From NCBI GenBank assembly GCA_025506515.1, contig CM046452.1:102330559-102394558 (forward strand): a DNA stretch of 64,000 nt. The letters run 5' to 3'. A program made the position numbers and the translations under genes. Shown here one piece after another: positions 40,142 to 53,083 of this stretch. Source of the DNA: Flaveria trinervia. Lineage: Eukaryota > Streptophyta > Magnoliopsida > Asterales > Asteraceae. The notes beneath the pieces are model-generated. The model did not search any database, was not told where the DNA came from, and saw only the letters and a program-made list of their open reading frames with translations. Every line of letters begins with the position of its first letter. The stretch's first letter is position 1.

Positions 40142-42956
40142 TGTCACACCCCGACCGACGGCGGAATCATCGGGGCGGACGAATGGGAGACGATTGTTCA
40201 TAGCATGTGAAAGTAATTATGTTGAAATAATATTAAATGTCATTATTCATTAAACATACAAGACAAATAAGATAATAACATAACAATCAATTTACAACAA
40301 AAAAACATAAGTCTTTCAATTAGTCTAGGTCCAAGTCCTATATGAGCACAAGAAGATCTTCAAGGAGGAAACCTGAAACATGTTAAAAATAAAAAGTCAA
40401 CTATAAAGTTGGTGAGTTCCCATGGTTTAAACACACCCATATATGTATGTATATATATATAAAAGGGTTACAAGTAGCAATTCATGTTCATAGTTACAAG
40501 TTAGCAAGCTTATAGAACACATACAGTTACAACCAAAACTCGACTTGATTACAAGTATATAAGATTGGCTAAGTGTACTTGGTTCCCATGATGAACAAAC
40601 ATACATCATCAGGAGTCAGCAATACATCGACTTTAGCACCGAATAGGCTTGTCAGGCCCAAAGATCTAAGACGTCGCCAGGCTAGCAATAGTTAATGATT
40701 GTAAACAAAATATGTATCTCATATAAGACTTACAATAACACAAATAACCATGACAAAAAGTTAAGATGAATTGCATGTGCATTTACAAGTATCAAAATGT
40801 TTACAAGTGTAAGTTTATAAGATTAACATGTTTCACCCCAAAAGGTTTGAAATAAAGTAAAAATGGGCATGGAGAACTCACATGAAAAACTCACAAGATG
40901 TAAATAATATGATGATAAGAATGTAGACGAGGCTCCAACGATTTGCTTTACAAGTTGCCTAAACGTATAGATTCCAAGATTAAGTTTAAAGGTAAGATTA
41001 ATGAATAAACGTGAACTAGGGTTTCAATTGGATATTAGGGGTTTTAATAATAAAAAACAAGTGATTATGCGTTGGTTAAATAAAGACGAAATAGATTAAT
41101 CGAGATTGAGAGCGATAATGAATGATTTAATAATTTAATTTATTTAAATAAATAAAAATTAATATAATGTGTTAAAAGAAATAATTAATTTGGAAATTAA
41201 TTATTTAAAATTGATAATGATGATTTATTGAATACTTAATTATATGACTTGTAGAATAATATAAACTTATTTAAAGTGATTTTACAAAGTTTTTAAATGT
41301 TTTAAATAATCTTTATAAAGGTTTTATAATATTAAAACCCAAAATAAAGAATAATAGAAATTATATTGATTATAATGTTTCAAAAAATCTCCATTTAAAA
41401 CAACGTGATTTAAACGATGAATATTTAAAAGAAATGTTTGGACCACTAATAATTTATTAATTATCATAACCCATATATATAACCCAAGAATAATCTTTAA
41501 AATGTTTTATAAAAAAGATTTTTTTATTATTTAAATTTAGAAAAATTACAGAAAATTATTTGGTCTCTTTAGAAAATATTTAAAGTTTACAAAACTATTT
41601 TTTTTACTAATTAGAAATTTTCTATAATTAATTTAAGGGCTAGAAAGACTTAAAAAATTGTTTGAAGGTGCCCGGGTTCGAACCCAGGACCTCAAGGTGG
41701 GGATACAAGTGACTAACCAGTGAACTAAAGGCCTATGCCGTGTTAAGAACTAGTATTAAATTGTTAAAAACAATACTTCAAGAATCCTCCAAATTCATAA
41801 GAACCCTAGAATCGGTTTGGATCAAATTGACCACGAATTTTAATTTTTAACGAAATTAAAGTTAGGGCTTTGATTCGCCAAGTAAAACCAAGCATATAGA
41901 TGCTCTTAATTACCTGGATTGGTTTCGTTTGGTTAGCAAACAAGAACAGGAACATGTGCGATCTTGGAGTCATTAAAAAGAACTGATTCTTGATGGTTTG
42001 ATTCAATTGACCACTTGAAAAGCTTCGTGTGATGATAATAAGCAAAAGCACTCTGTCAATTTGGTTTAATTAAGCCTCGAAAATAGATTTCCGTTAAGTT
42101 GCAGGTTGCGATAAAGGTGAGATTCAGATGTGGTACTCGAGTGTGCTCCAGATGAAATTGTGTTGGGTTTCAGTTTAATAATGATGAGTACATCGATTAG
42201 GTTTCAATTAACTTGGTTATTATTGAGCTTCAATGCTCGACCGGTTCTAAGATTAAAAGCTTCGGTTACTCGATGGTTTGGGATCCATAACCGTTGTTTT
42301 AACCCAATTAAAGGTCGTAATGGTGTTCAAATCATCCTCACGAATCGTTTGGTGTTTGTTGGTTCTTAAATCGCGGTCATTCGACCGGTTTTTGTGGTTC
42401 GTCGGCGTCGCGCCGGCTTGGCCGGCCGGTGGCCAGAAAATCGGGAGTGGGGGGGGGGGGGACGGTTTGGGTTTTAGAACATTTACATTTATGGCCCCTG
42501 AATCTTTATTAGTTTATCATTCCATGCACAAACTATTAATTTAAGTTTTGAAATTTACAATTTAAACCCTTGATTTATAAAGACAAGTTTAAATAATAAA
42601 TCAAATCAAATATTTAATAATTTTTTTTAACTTTCATAAAACTTGTAAATTTTATAATTTAATTATTTATTTTAGTTTGATAATATAAACTCATAAATGA
42701 AAATAAGACATTATGAATTTATAAAAACTTATTTTATAAAATGTTCTATAAATTGTAGTAACTTCTTTAAATGGTTTGATAGATAAAAAAAATTGAATTG
42801 ACTAATTTGCAATATTTGTTAGATTGCACATTTAATGCATTTGATTTATGAAATAATTATAATTAACATAATTTAATAATGATATTATTTCAGTGCATGA
42901 AAGTTCAAAATGTGTTCGGGTTTGGGTTTTAAATTGGAAAAATGGAGGATGTTACA
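40142..42956 (+). mobile_element. Solo LTR, family A, copy 2
   Basis: Starts TGTCACACCCCGACCGACGG and ends GGATGTTACA, with a perfect 5-bp duplication GGTGT at 40137-40141 and 42957-42961. It lies in the same orientation as copy 1 and 172 bases from it, inside the MULE-like element. The 172 bases between them lack a primer-binding site and read as GTGG-rich MULE interior, so these are two separate solo LTRs and not the two ends of one element. A G13 run lies at 42449-42461, matching a G14 run at the same place in copy 3. Frames at 41806-42544 are not conserved between copies. Confidence 0.88.
41668..41733 (-). other. tRNA-like module in LTR family A, copy 2
   Basis: On the minus strand, box-A-like TAGTTCACTGGTTAGTC (41711-41727) and box-B GGGTTCGAACCC with a T-stem CTGGG/CCCGG (within 41671-41688). 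It occupies the same relative place as the module at 38676-38746. Confidence 0.6.
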
Positions 42957-43795
42957 GGTGTAGTGGCGGTAGTAGCTGCATTATGGTGGATGTGTGGTGG
43001 CGGATAGAGGTGGTGTAGGTTAGGGTTTGGATAGCACCACCACTATACCCCGTCGAATCATGATATTTTAGGGTTGCCGGAGGTTGGCCGGAACCTTGCC
43101 AAAAAACCTTTGAGGTCGAGCTGCCACGAGTTGGAGAACCACCACCACCATTGGACTCAGAATTTACATGATTTCAATTCGATTTTGAAAATTTTTACAG
43201 ATTTTTGAAGATTTTGAATCTAAATCGCTTATGAACTCCGGTGATCGGATAATTTTTACTTGATTTTGTTACAGGAAAAGCAGAAGTATCTTCTCCAGCG
43301 AAGGAGACGAACATTACGACGGTTGATTTGTTAAGCAAAATCGAATCTCCGGTGCCGACGTCGGAAAAAACGTCGAGAAATAGAGGAATCAATTAATCAT
43401 CTTCCTCGCCGGAAAGCCACTCGTGCGTCATCGCTGCCTGTCACCGTTGCATCACCACCGTCTTCTACCGACCTACCACCGTCGGCGAAAAGAATGTGGC
43501 CGCCGCCACCAGCCCTATCTCTTTCTCTCTCTATATCTCTTTAAAGTTTCATTTCTCTCGCTAAGTTTGTGTATTTTTCATGGTGTATAAAGTGGGTGTG
43601 AAGTAAGGCTAGGGGTATTTTGGTCATTTAACATGCATTTAATACTCATTTAACAGAAAATGTTAACAGCGTTAGTAAAATGGACTGAAACAGAAACGAT
43701 ATTGAAAACTCAAGCCAATAATAGAGACAAAATAAACGTTGATACTAAAGTGAAGACTATTTACAAAACACAGGGACCAAAACAAAGATTAGCTC

Positions 43796-46700
43796 TAATT
43801 AATTACTTCTCTTTTATTTTTCTGGTTGAAGTAGCATGATCTTTTTATTTATTTTTGCTATTATTATTTTTAATATTAAAAACAATAACCACCCCATACA
43901 GTCACTAAAATTCATGACTTTCTGAAGACAATATCTTAATGCATGGCAATGTGTCACGTGTCTCACCTCTATATCATAGCTAAGGGTTTATATCTTATAA
44001 AATATAAACATGCGTGATTAATAATAGCATGTTAGGATTCGTTCTAAAAAAAACTTAAACACACGATACCACATATTGCACCATTGTGTGTCGCATCCTA
44101 CACATATACCATCACCGAAAACACCTTTACATTACCAACCCTCAATTCGCAAAACACACAAATCACCATGAAATCGACTCCATAACAAATGCCACCACTT
44201 CATCCCGTTACTCGGACCACCAGGAACACCCTCATAAACAACTATGATTTATGACCTTAATATTATTTAATTGTGCTAACTTAAATTTGGATATAAGGTA
44301 TCCCCTCTTTATATTTTATGGGGAAAGGTAAAAGACTTCACCATTGATTATACACCATTTTTGTTTTTCTTTTTTCTTAAAAAGCCTTTGGGTAATATAA
44401 TACCTTTTATTTAACACTACTTTTTTATTATTATATTTACACTCGTTCCAACCATTTATCTTATTTTAGCTCTCTTTTAACTAATTATTAGTTGAAATTT
44501 TATCCATTTATCTATTTTAATATAAATATTTATGGATTCAATTTTTTTACAATATGCATTTCGTACTGTATAAGTTATAATAATATATTACATGTTGATT
44601 ATTAGATAAAACTCAAGTAATCTTTCAATAGAGTCCATTAGGGTATAAATCATTATTTAGGCACTATGATATAGGTGGACTAGCTTCTAAGAATCAGTCC
44701 AAAGAGAGAATGTTTTTTTTTGTAATGTGACAATGATTGTATATTTCAACTAGGGTATTTATAATGTTACATATAATTATATATATATACATAAACTATC
44801 CTCATTCCTCAATTATATACGTCTAGTTAATACTAAGCAACAATGTTATATGACACCGGTAAAATTTTAAAAACCTCAAATCAAGTGATAATATATATTT
44901 TCGAATATTGACACCTATAAGAAAATTCACGCTATAATTTAACACAAATAGTATCATTTGGTCAGATGGTTTATGGTTGGTTATTTGTTTGTGCCAGTCG
45001 AAAGGCGAAAAATAAGAAGAGTTTTAAAGGACAAAGAGTCAACAACTTAATATCCGACGAATCATTTAATGAAATTAAAAGTGTAAGCTTTCTTTGGATT
45101 AAGAATAAAGCTAAATTAAAGGATATTAGATGAAGCAATTAATGTAACTTTGTAATCAGAGGTGCTGCTAGTTTGTTTTTTCTTTGTTGAGCATGTAATT
45201 TGGGTTCCCTAGCATTTTGTTGGATCCCCTTTTGTTGATGTTTAATGCAATGCAACCTTTCGGGAAAAAAATATACGACATTTAGAATTAAATCAAACTA
45301 TTAATAAGAAAAGGTTAATTATTAAAAATTTCATGTCTAGATGCAAAAGAAATATAATGCAGCCCAATCTGAACAAAGCTAATTCGAAAATGAACATGAC
45401 TTATAGGATTTTGAAGCCCTCTGTACGTCTAACATGAGTTGAACCGTATGTAGTTATTATTACCATTATATGTATTTTACTTATTCTAAAATGTATATTA
45501 TAAAATTTTGATGACCCAATCTATAAAGAATTCATAGGTATTTTAATACTGCAACATTGTGCCACCGATAAAAAAGTTTATGGTTTTACAACTTGTATTA
45601 GCCTAGGAGCCAACGGTGATCATGGTATGGAAAGCCTAAGTTATGATGATATATATAGAATAGGGTTTGGAAGACATACAACATTATACTCTTAAAAAAA
45701 TTTCATTTTTTTAATGTTTATGTGGATGAATATTATTAGATTGTTCAATTGTTTAATTGTTCGAATAACGGTTTATTCGTTTTATTATGTTTTGTTTATT
45801 TGGTTTTGAAAAGTTTTTGGGCCTAATCGCTAATTGAAGCGAACTATATTCAATCGATTTATTCGGTTTGGTTATCCGATTTAGCCGATGAAACTGATTA
45901 TTGTTTAGTTTATCCGAATAACTGAACTGAGAAAGTAAGATGTTGTGCTATTGTTCATCGAATCGAACCGAATCCACAAATCGGACACGGTTAGAAACCG
46001 AAATGCAAATTGATTTCGCATTACGGTTCGGTTTTTCTATTAGGGATACAATTTTCTTTGGATTATAAGATTTTAATAATCATAACTTTTGTTTATTGAA
46101 CGGGATTAATCCTAACTCAAGAAATGCATACAGACACTCAAAACTTTGACCTTATTTTCCTTCAACGATTCCTTATAATTGAGAGTTAACACTGTTAGAT
46201 TTTATGATATAGACTATTTATATAGCCAAAATATTAAGCAGAAAGTTGAAGTCAACCATTAGGTTCATCAATCTGAAACTTTTGCACCCTGAAACCTATC
46301 AATCTTCACCTCCTGATCTAAACCATTTGACTTGTTAAAGCTATATTTCAAATGACGATAGAGGTTAGACACCGAAAAACAAACCTAATAAAAGTTAGGC
46401 GGCTGCGGAGTTATACAGTGACTCAAAGTTAGCCTCGTTTCATCAAAAAATATAAAGGACATTAACTCTCGGTTAGTAAGGGATATTTAGAGGAAAACAA
46501 GTTTAAAGTTTGGAGTGTTTATAAACAATTCCTGTGTTGAGATTAATCACGACCAATATCTAAAAGTTGAGATTATTAAAAATCCAATAACCCATTTTCT
46601 TTTTCGGTTATTTCTTGTTATCGGTTTTTTTCAACACCCCTAGACTCGTATCATTTTAACTTTCAAGTTGGGTGGCAATCGCGTCAAACTAGCGGGTTGA

Positions 46701-47847
46701 AATTGTGAATCAAAACACTATCTATATAAAGTTGTTTGTCTCAAATGAATCAACCCTAATTAGAATACATTTAAAATGGTCTAACTTGAAAGCAACCAAG
46801 TAGATTATTTTTTTAAATGAGTCAAATCTGTTTTAAAAAAGTTGATTGCTTGTAAAAGAGTTGTCAAGTTGTAATCATGTTGCAAACGCATTACATGGAA
46901 TGAAAACAAATTGACCGATTATAATCACTCTGTATACCGACTGACCAGTTACAAACAAATTATAATAAATAGGTCTACGTGTTAACCACACATATGACAA
47001 CTCAAAGTATAATTATTTGCGTGCTAGTTGTTATTGAATTTCAAAATCTTATACCACTATGTATTAACCAAAATATTAACCAAAACCGACTTAATATAAA
47101 ACCACTAAATCCAGTTAAGCACGTCTGGACACGATACCTTGTCGATTGCAATAATTGAGCCATCAAAACTTCTTCAACGTCCACATCAACAGTGAATGCA
47201 AAACATCCAATCAATCATATTCCGCCACGTGTCATGCTCACTCATGTTCTGTAAAGAATGTACTCTACGACTCTATGTCCCTATTAATAATTGGGCCTTC
47301 AACAGTCGCTTTGCAATGGGCCCACTTACCATCTAAAAAGCTATTTTTTATTTTATTAGGATGGGTGCTGCCGGGCCTGGCCCACTTGAATTGAATTGGG
47401 CTTTCAATACAAGATTATGATTGGATACAAATCCGACACATGGCAGCTGGCACGTGGATATTTGACACGTATTGGGCCCAATTGTGGTCCTAATATTGTT
47501 ATTTAAAAGTGTTGTTGACTTTCATGTAAAGGGTTGGTTAATTGATGGGGCCAATGGATTGATAAAGTCAAACCAAGTGCGGATTACACATGATACTTTG
47601 GACAATGATAAAGTGTTTTTGTTGTTCATACCCTTTTTATCCATAGTTTGACATATATGAACGTAAATTTATGTTCACATACCAAATATTGAAATCAGCT
47701 TGATGATTGATCTAATGCAACTGGAAAATGTTTAGTTGGTTATTCTTAGAAAGTATACAGTACATTTAGTTCATTTACATAAACTTAGAGGCTTTAATAT
47801 ATGTAAATTGGTTGAATGACATTTTGTTCGTATTTACAGGTTGAGGG

Positions 47848-47921
<74 letters not shown>

Positions 47922-48339
47922 ATATTCAAACCTAGTCTGTGTATTCAAACTAAAATATTATGTGACTCGTTTAAATTTAAGAAATTTGTTGGGTTTTTTT
48001 TAGTTTTACTTGTGTATAAATTATATATTCTGATTTGTGTTTTATTAAATATATAGAATATGTTGTTTATGCGTGGCATGATGACAAGCTAGCTTTTGTA
48101 AAAAAAATTTCATTTATTATTAATAGTAAGTTAATGATAGATCTAGTGGGCTCATACATTTACACTTGTGTTATTAGTTTTAATAGACAGGTTATTTTTT
48201 TTTTATTTAGGATAAAAGAATATACTGTTTTGGTATGTAAGAGATTAGTTATAAACAGGTGGATATCACCCATGCACATATCGTTCATAAAGGTCTGTAA
48301 ACTTTTTCCAAAAATAAAGATAAAAAATCATTGGATAGT
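43796..48339. other. Intergenic, no gene seen
   Basis: No coding frame with recognisable motifs; those at 47155-47394 and 48035-48385 look like chance. TTCGGTT/ATCCGAATAAC motifs between 45738 and 46030 and an inverted-end-like CAACACCCCTAG at 46632-46643 suggest an old hAT element, but its left end was not found. Between 47220 and 47480 there are two CACGTG cores and several GGGCCC/TGGGCC motifs, a promoter-like cluster with no gene attached. Confidence 0.45.
47850..47914. repeat. (AT)n microsatellite, 65 bp
   Basis: Uninterrupted alternating A and T from 47850 to 47914. Likely length-polymorphic. Confidence 0.95.
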
Positions 48340-49552
48340 CAGGGGCGGATCTACCCCAGGGGAGGGGGCCGGCTGGCTATCCTAAAATTTTTTTTAATGT
48401 TATATATACATTTAATTCTCGACCGTTCCCTGTACAATTTTGCAATCACCCCCTGTCAAACAAGCGGATTGACTTCAATCGAAAATGAAAAAATACAACT
48501 TGTCTTCTGCTTACATTTGATGTCGCATATTCTGGATATCACAAACACGTTGTCTCAAAGTCTTAAAAAAAAGCAAGATTTATTGAATGTAGTTTCAATG
48601 GTTTATTCTACCAACATCAACTTGAGAAAGTTAGAATGGAAGGTTTTATAAGTTCTTTAATAATATTGATTATTTTTGTGAAAAATATAACTTGAAGTAA
48701 TAAACATGGATGATGAGTACATTCCCAAAGAAGACAAGACAAAAGACAAATATGACATATCGGCATTTTTTTAGTACGATTGCTTCAATGCGGTTTTAGA
48801 TATGCAAATACAAGAGTTTAAGAGTCGTTTTAACGATGTAACATCCAACTTACTTATTTGTTTGAGTAGTTTGAGTCCTTGTGATAATTTTGGTGGGTTT
48901 GACATTTCAAAAATACTATGATTATTCGAGTTGTACCCGAATGATTTCGATGAAAATGATAAAAGAAGACTTCTAATTGAACTAGAGATTTATACTGATA
49001 ATTTAAAAGTGGATAGTCGATTTGCCAACTTGGATGGTTTATCAAGTCTTGTACATTTAATGGTTCAAACAAAGAAACACCTTTCATTTACATTGGTATA
49101 TCGTTTATTGAAGCTAGCTCTCGTATTACTCGTTGCAACCGCAACAGTTGAAAGATGTTTTTCGTCAATAAAGTACGTGAAGTCCGATTTGCGTAATCGG
49201 ATGGGTGATGAAAATTTAAGCGATAGTTGTATTTGCTTTATGGAGAAAGATTTACTTAGGAATGTCTCTATAGATGTTGTTATGCAAAGATTTCAAAAAA
49301 TGAAACATCGTAGAGAACAACTTTAGGTATATTGTACATTTATTCTGTTTTTGTAATGACATTTGACGTGATTTTATTGGTTTATGAAATTTAGTTTGAT
49401 TGTCTTCTTTTTTGTTAAAATGAGCCGACCCGATCCAACCCGTCATGGACCCGAAATGGTTCGAAAAAATTTATTATATAGCGTTACCACATTAGTCAAC
49501 CGACCTTTAAGAAGTTTCCGCCCCTCATAAAAAAAATTTGGATACGCCATTG
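48340..49552 (+). mobile_element. Internally deleted hAT element (TTF-type family)
   Basis: The left end is CAGGGGCGGATCTACC and the right end read inward is CAATGGCGTATCCAAA. A perfect 8-bp duplication, TGGATAGT, lies at 48332-48339 and 49553-49560. Only the end of a transposase remains, so the 1213-bp element depends on others for movement. Confidence 0.9.
48475..49326 (+). pseudogene. hAT transposase remnant (C-terminal part)
   Basis: A first block at 48475-48651 reads ENEKIQLVFCLHLMSHILD...LSQSLKKKQDLLNVV, as found near the middle of plant TTF-zinc-finger/hAT transposases. After about 280 bases in the wrong frame, a second block (48931-49326) gives LVYRLLKLALVLLVATATVE, then RCFSSIKYVKSDLRNRMGDE and IQRF-like VMQRFQKMKHRR, the hAT C-terminal dimerisation domain. 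The N-terminal zinc finger and most of the catalytic core are missing. It cannot make an active transposase. Confidence 0.85.
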
Positions 49553-50331
49553 TGGATAGTACTTTTATATTATATAAAATTATGTGTACTATGTTTACAT
49601 TCAAGCCACCATGGTGCTTCTGTTAAAAACAACAATTTTGGATTGTCAAAAAGCTCTCATGGGTGCAAGCGTACCGACTGAAATCCAAGCTCGACTCATT
49701 TTTTAAACTAAAATGATTTATTTTAAGCTTCATTTTTAAAGAAAATATAACATGTGAACACAATGTCATACCGTGATGAGTTTGTGTTCTATGGTGTTGC
49801 AGTCTCGATTTCTTTGTATCTTTTTTGTTTTCATTTATGAAAGCACCGGATTATAAATTGTCTGCAACGATTGATGTGGACAAGATAATATAAAGAACTT
49901 AAACGGAAATTAATATTTTTGGATTTTCTGTGACTAGTTTATGGAAAGCATATCTTGTATATAATATATTTATTGGAATGACATTTTGAAATTTTAATGA
50001 CTTATAGAATATTATTTACTTACTTGCAAAATTAAATTTTATACTTAAAAAAATGGTGATTTGATTATGTTGTTGAAGGATGCGTATAAATTAAATGGTG
50101 ATGTAGCATCGCATCACGTATCGTATTTTTTCTCACTTTTTAGAACGATAAGTTAAGGCCCAATAATGGAGCCTTTGCTCACTTTTGCAAAGGCTAACAA
50201 TATAAACGTCGGCCCAAAATCCAATGTCTTAACTAATTAGTGATACTGTATTACTGTTAGTGTGAAGCCCAAAGAGATAGTTGGGCCGATGGGCCATGAT
50301 CCGGTTTACGTCAATAAACTACGATGAAATG
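49553..50331. other. Intergenic between two hAT elements
   Basis: No gene is seen. Bases 49553-49560 are the right target duplication of the deleted hAT, and bases 50324-50331 (ATGAAATG) are the left duplication of the next one. Confidence 0.6.
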
Positions 50332-50619
50332 TAGAGTTGCACATAAAAACCGGGTACGGACCCGACCCGGTGTACCCGACCCAGACCCGGGTCCGGGTAC
50401 AACCCGATACCGGGTGTACCCGGTTCGTACCCGGGAAAAACTGGCGGGTCCAAACCGGTTTGGGGTGTTTGGAAATCATAGGAACCGGACCCGACCCGGA
50501 ACCGGACCCGAACCGGTTGAACCCGGGTTGGACCCGCTTTCGACCGTTTTTTTTTCTTTTTTTCTAGCCGTTTTTAACGGCTATATAGCTGTTGGGGACG
50601 AAATGTGACCGTTCTTTTG

Positions 50620-52786
50620 TGTCACACCCTCAATTTCCACAAACGGGGTATTACCGTTAGGCGTGTGACTTCCAGGATCTCAGCCACTAGTTACACCAAA
50701 CGACACTTTAATTATAAAACATAATTTGTTTCTAAATTTTGATAAAACCAAAAACTGAGCTATTAACGTAAACATAACAAAAGTTGCGGAAGCATAATAA
50801 ATCTTAATTGTTTAAATGGCGCAACACGCGCAAACCGAATAAATAAAATTCACTGAAAAACGTTAAATAAATCACGTGGATTGTAATGCATAAATGAAAT
50901 GCTCCTAAGCGTGCAAATCTTGTGAACCTGAAAGAAACATGCTGAAGTGTCAACACAAGGTTGGTGAGTTCACAGGTTTTGATAAATTGAACATAACAGT
51001 AAACTGATGCAGTAATCAAGATAATATAAGTAGATAGCTAGTCTACTCAACAAGTTACTAAGTGTATGAAGTTCGCAACCGACGCTGACAACGTAAAGAA
51101 TGCCTCGGCTGTGAACACCGGTCACAGCAACAGAATTAGGTCAATTAAACACCCGTTTGACAATCGTTGTGCTAGCGCGACTAGCCCGGGTGGGGTTTGT
51201 CAAACCCAGTAGATCTACTCAGAATTACCTCGCTAGAGTACATATATTAACGGTTCGAAAGTGAGGACTTAAGCATGGTGTCACACTAGTAAACAAGTGA
51301 TATTAAAGTAATACTGATCAGGTGAAAATACGTTTGGAACACACGTTTCTTTCACCCCAAAGAAAATAGATAAAACGGGGCTGATAACTCACCTTAAATG
51401 CACAGCAACAATGTAATGCAGAAACGGGTAATTAGGTCCCCGGTTAACCTGAATTCCAGTTAATGTATACAATAAATATTAAATATAAATTTACAACTTG
51501 TACGGTTTCGCGTTTCACGACTCGGTTACGGTGTCGAATATTGGTTGACTACCCATTCACAATCACATACCATCATACCCCAACTCACCCAAAAGGATGC
51601 CTTATATATGTTTTTAATTATATAAAAAAAATTCATTGTTGAACTCTTACATTTCATAATACGTAACTCCACAACACCACGCGTAACGACCCAACCAAAC
51701 ACACCCATAGTATATAATATAATATACATAAACATAAACACAATTGCATCATCCTAACAAACTACATAATATATATATATATATTATTACTAGTACACTA
51801 CACACATACACGCACAGAATAATCACACACATGGACTATGCACCAATTTCATTATACTAAGGCATATACTCACCCCATGTATATATACATGCATACCACA
51901 CACGCATGCATATGCAAACACCCACACATACATACCTACACTACGCATATATATATATGTATATTCATACGCAGAAACATATCCAAATATATACAAACGC
52001 AGGAAGCGCACCATACATATATATACACACGAACACATCACACATCATATATATGTATATATATGTTCGCCGCCTCCATGCATATAAATACATAGTGCAA
52101 CACACATGAATATGTACATCCATACATACATACACATCAGGAAACTATATATATACGTACGTATGAATAGCCGAAGTTCATACGTGAAGAACTTGGGATC
52201 AGGCGACCACCCGACCGGGTAACCACAAGGCGTTCACCCCGGTCCACACTCACGCACAAAATACGCATGAAACCGAACGTTAAATCGCGACAACCGTTCA
52301 AGATCGAACGACCGAACCGTAAGACCGCATAAATGAAACGAAGCAAACGGACATACCGTACGATTGGATTTCTCACGGTTGCCTATAGAGTTACGATCGC
52401 CACAGGAGAAAGCTTGTCGTGCGGAATATGTCGTCGTTGACAGAAGGGAGGGAATCGCCGGTGGTTCACTCGCGAGCTTGTTTGAAACTGTCCAGGAGGA
52501 GGGGGCTGCCGTCGGGACTTGGGGGTTAGGGTTTCGAGAGATAATGAATTGAATGGAGGGTTACGGGAGTTGAGTTGGTTATATGCAAGGGAGTTTGGCA
52601 ACATGCCAAATCTAGTCCTTCAAGTTTAAGTAATTTCCATTTGGAGATATTAATTAATTTTAATTAAGTTAATATTAATTAGAATTATGTACTAATAATG
52701 ATAATTAAAGTTTATTTAATTATAAAATAGCAATGGAAGATTAGATAGCGGAAACGATGTTAAACTGAAAAATACGGGTTGTCACA
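50620..52786 (+). mobile_element. Solo LTR, family B, copy 2, in the hAT left arm
   Basis: Starts TGTCACACCCTCAATTTCC and ends GGGTTGTCACA, with a perfect 5-bp duplication TTTTG at 50615-50619 and 52787-52791. It shares ordered blocks with the copy at 2132-4821. It includes a CA/TA-rich simple-sequence stretch (about 51760-52160) that accounts for the frames there. It separates the hAT's left terminal region from its TATA box. Confidence 0.88.
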
Positions 52787-52814
52787 TTTTGGTTGTTTTT
52801 GCCTCTAAAACAAG

Positions 52815-52822
52815 TATAAATA
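52815..52822 (+). promoter_or_regulatory. Probable TATA box of the hAT transposase
   Basis: TATAAATA followed by GG. Without the nested TRIM it would sit about 104 bases before the transposase ATG at 53564, a sensible distance. The assignment is inference from motif and place. Confidence 0.55.
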
Positions 52823-53014
52823 GGTGTGGGTTGATATGGTAAGGTACCCAAGCTTCAAACACAAAAAAACATACGCAAAAAACGCAAACAATATGTGACA
52901 CCCTACACATATCCCATATTGGCCGTGGACAGGAGAGATTCCTGGTTCATAAGGAATATCTGGCTTTTAACATCAACAACACGTTTTGGGCGTATTGGCT
53001 GTGGATGAGAGGAG

Positions 53015-53083
53015 AACTCCACAGTTAAGCGTGCTTAGGTGGGAGCAATCCAGGGATGGGTGACCTCCCTGGGAAGTTTTCAC
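53015..53083 (+). other. 5S rRNA-like domain in the Cassandra 5' LTR
   Basis: AACTCCACAGTTAAGCGTGC, then GGGATGGGTGACCTCCCTGG, match the 3' part of plant 5S rRNA, covering box A (AGTTAAGCGTGCTT) and box C (GGATGGGTGACC) of the internal pol III promoter. Not a real 5S gene: the 5' half of 5S is not recognisable. Confidence 0.88.

Larger units (their letters stand above)
36735..43795. mobile_element. MULE-like element with long TIRs, holding two solo LTRs
   Basis: The left end (GAGTTAATCTCGGTTTTGGT, 36735 on) and the right end read inward (GAGCTAATCTTTGTTTTGGT, 43795 on) form inverted repeats of roughly 120 bases that share GGTCCCTGTGTTTTGTA, TTTATTTTGTC, ATTATT.G and TCGTTTCTGTTT blocks. Flanks TAATTAATA and TAATTAATT are a 9-bp duplication with one mismatch; long TIRs and a 9-bp duplication fit Mutator-like elements. 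Without the two LTRs and their duplicated 5-mers, the element would be about 1.3 kb. The inside is rich in GTGGTGG runs and, on the right, in GC-rich CCGCCG/ACCACC sequence (43015-43520). No transposase is visible, so it is non-autonomous. Captured gene fragments are possible but none is recognised. Confidence 0.75.

Noticed and set aside
36864..40201. Two minus-strand frames sharing the peptide LPFVRPDDSAVGRGVTT
   Set aside because: The shared peptide is only the translated start of the LTR (TGTCACACCCC...), present because two LTR copies are homologous. Nothing suggests a protein.
37059..42956. The two family A LTRs read as the 5' and 3' LTR of one short element
   Set aside because: Each LTR has its own 5-bp duplication, the 172 bases between them have no primer-binding site or polypurine tract, and that stretch resembles the MULE interior outside the LTRs.
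45738..46643. Possible old hAT with TTCGGTT subterminal repeats
   Set aside because: Only a right-end-like CACCCCTAG is visible; the left end and duplication are missing, so no element is called.
48035..48385. 116-codon frame
   Set aside because: No motif, AT-rich codon use, and it runs across the left end of the hAT at 48340 into transposon DNA.
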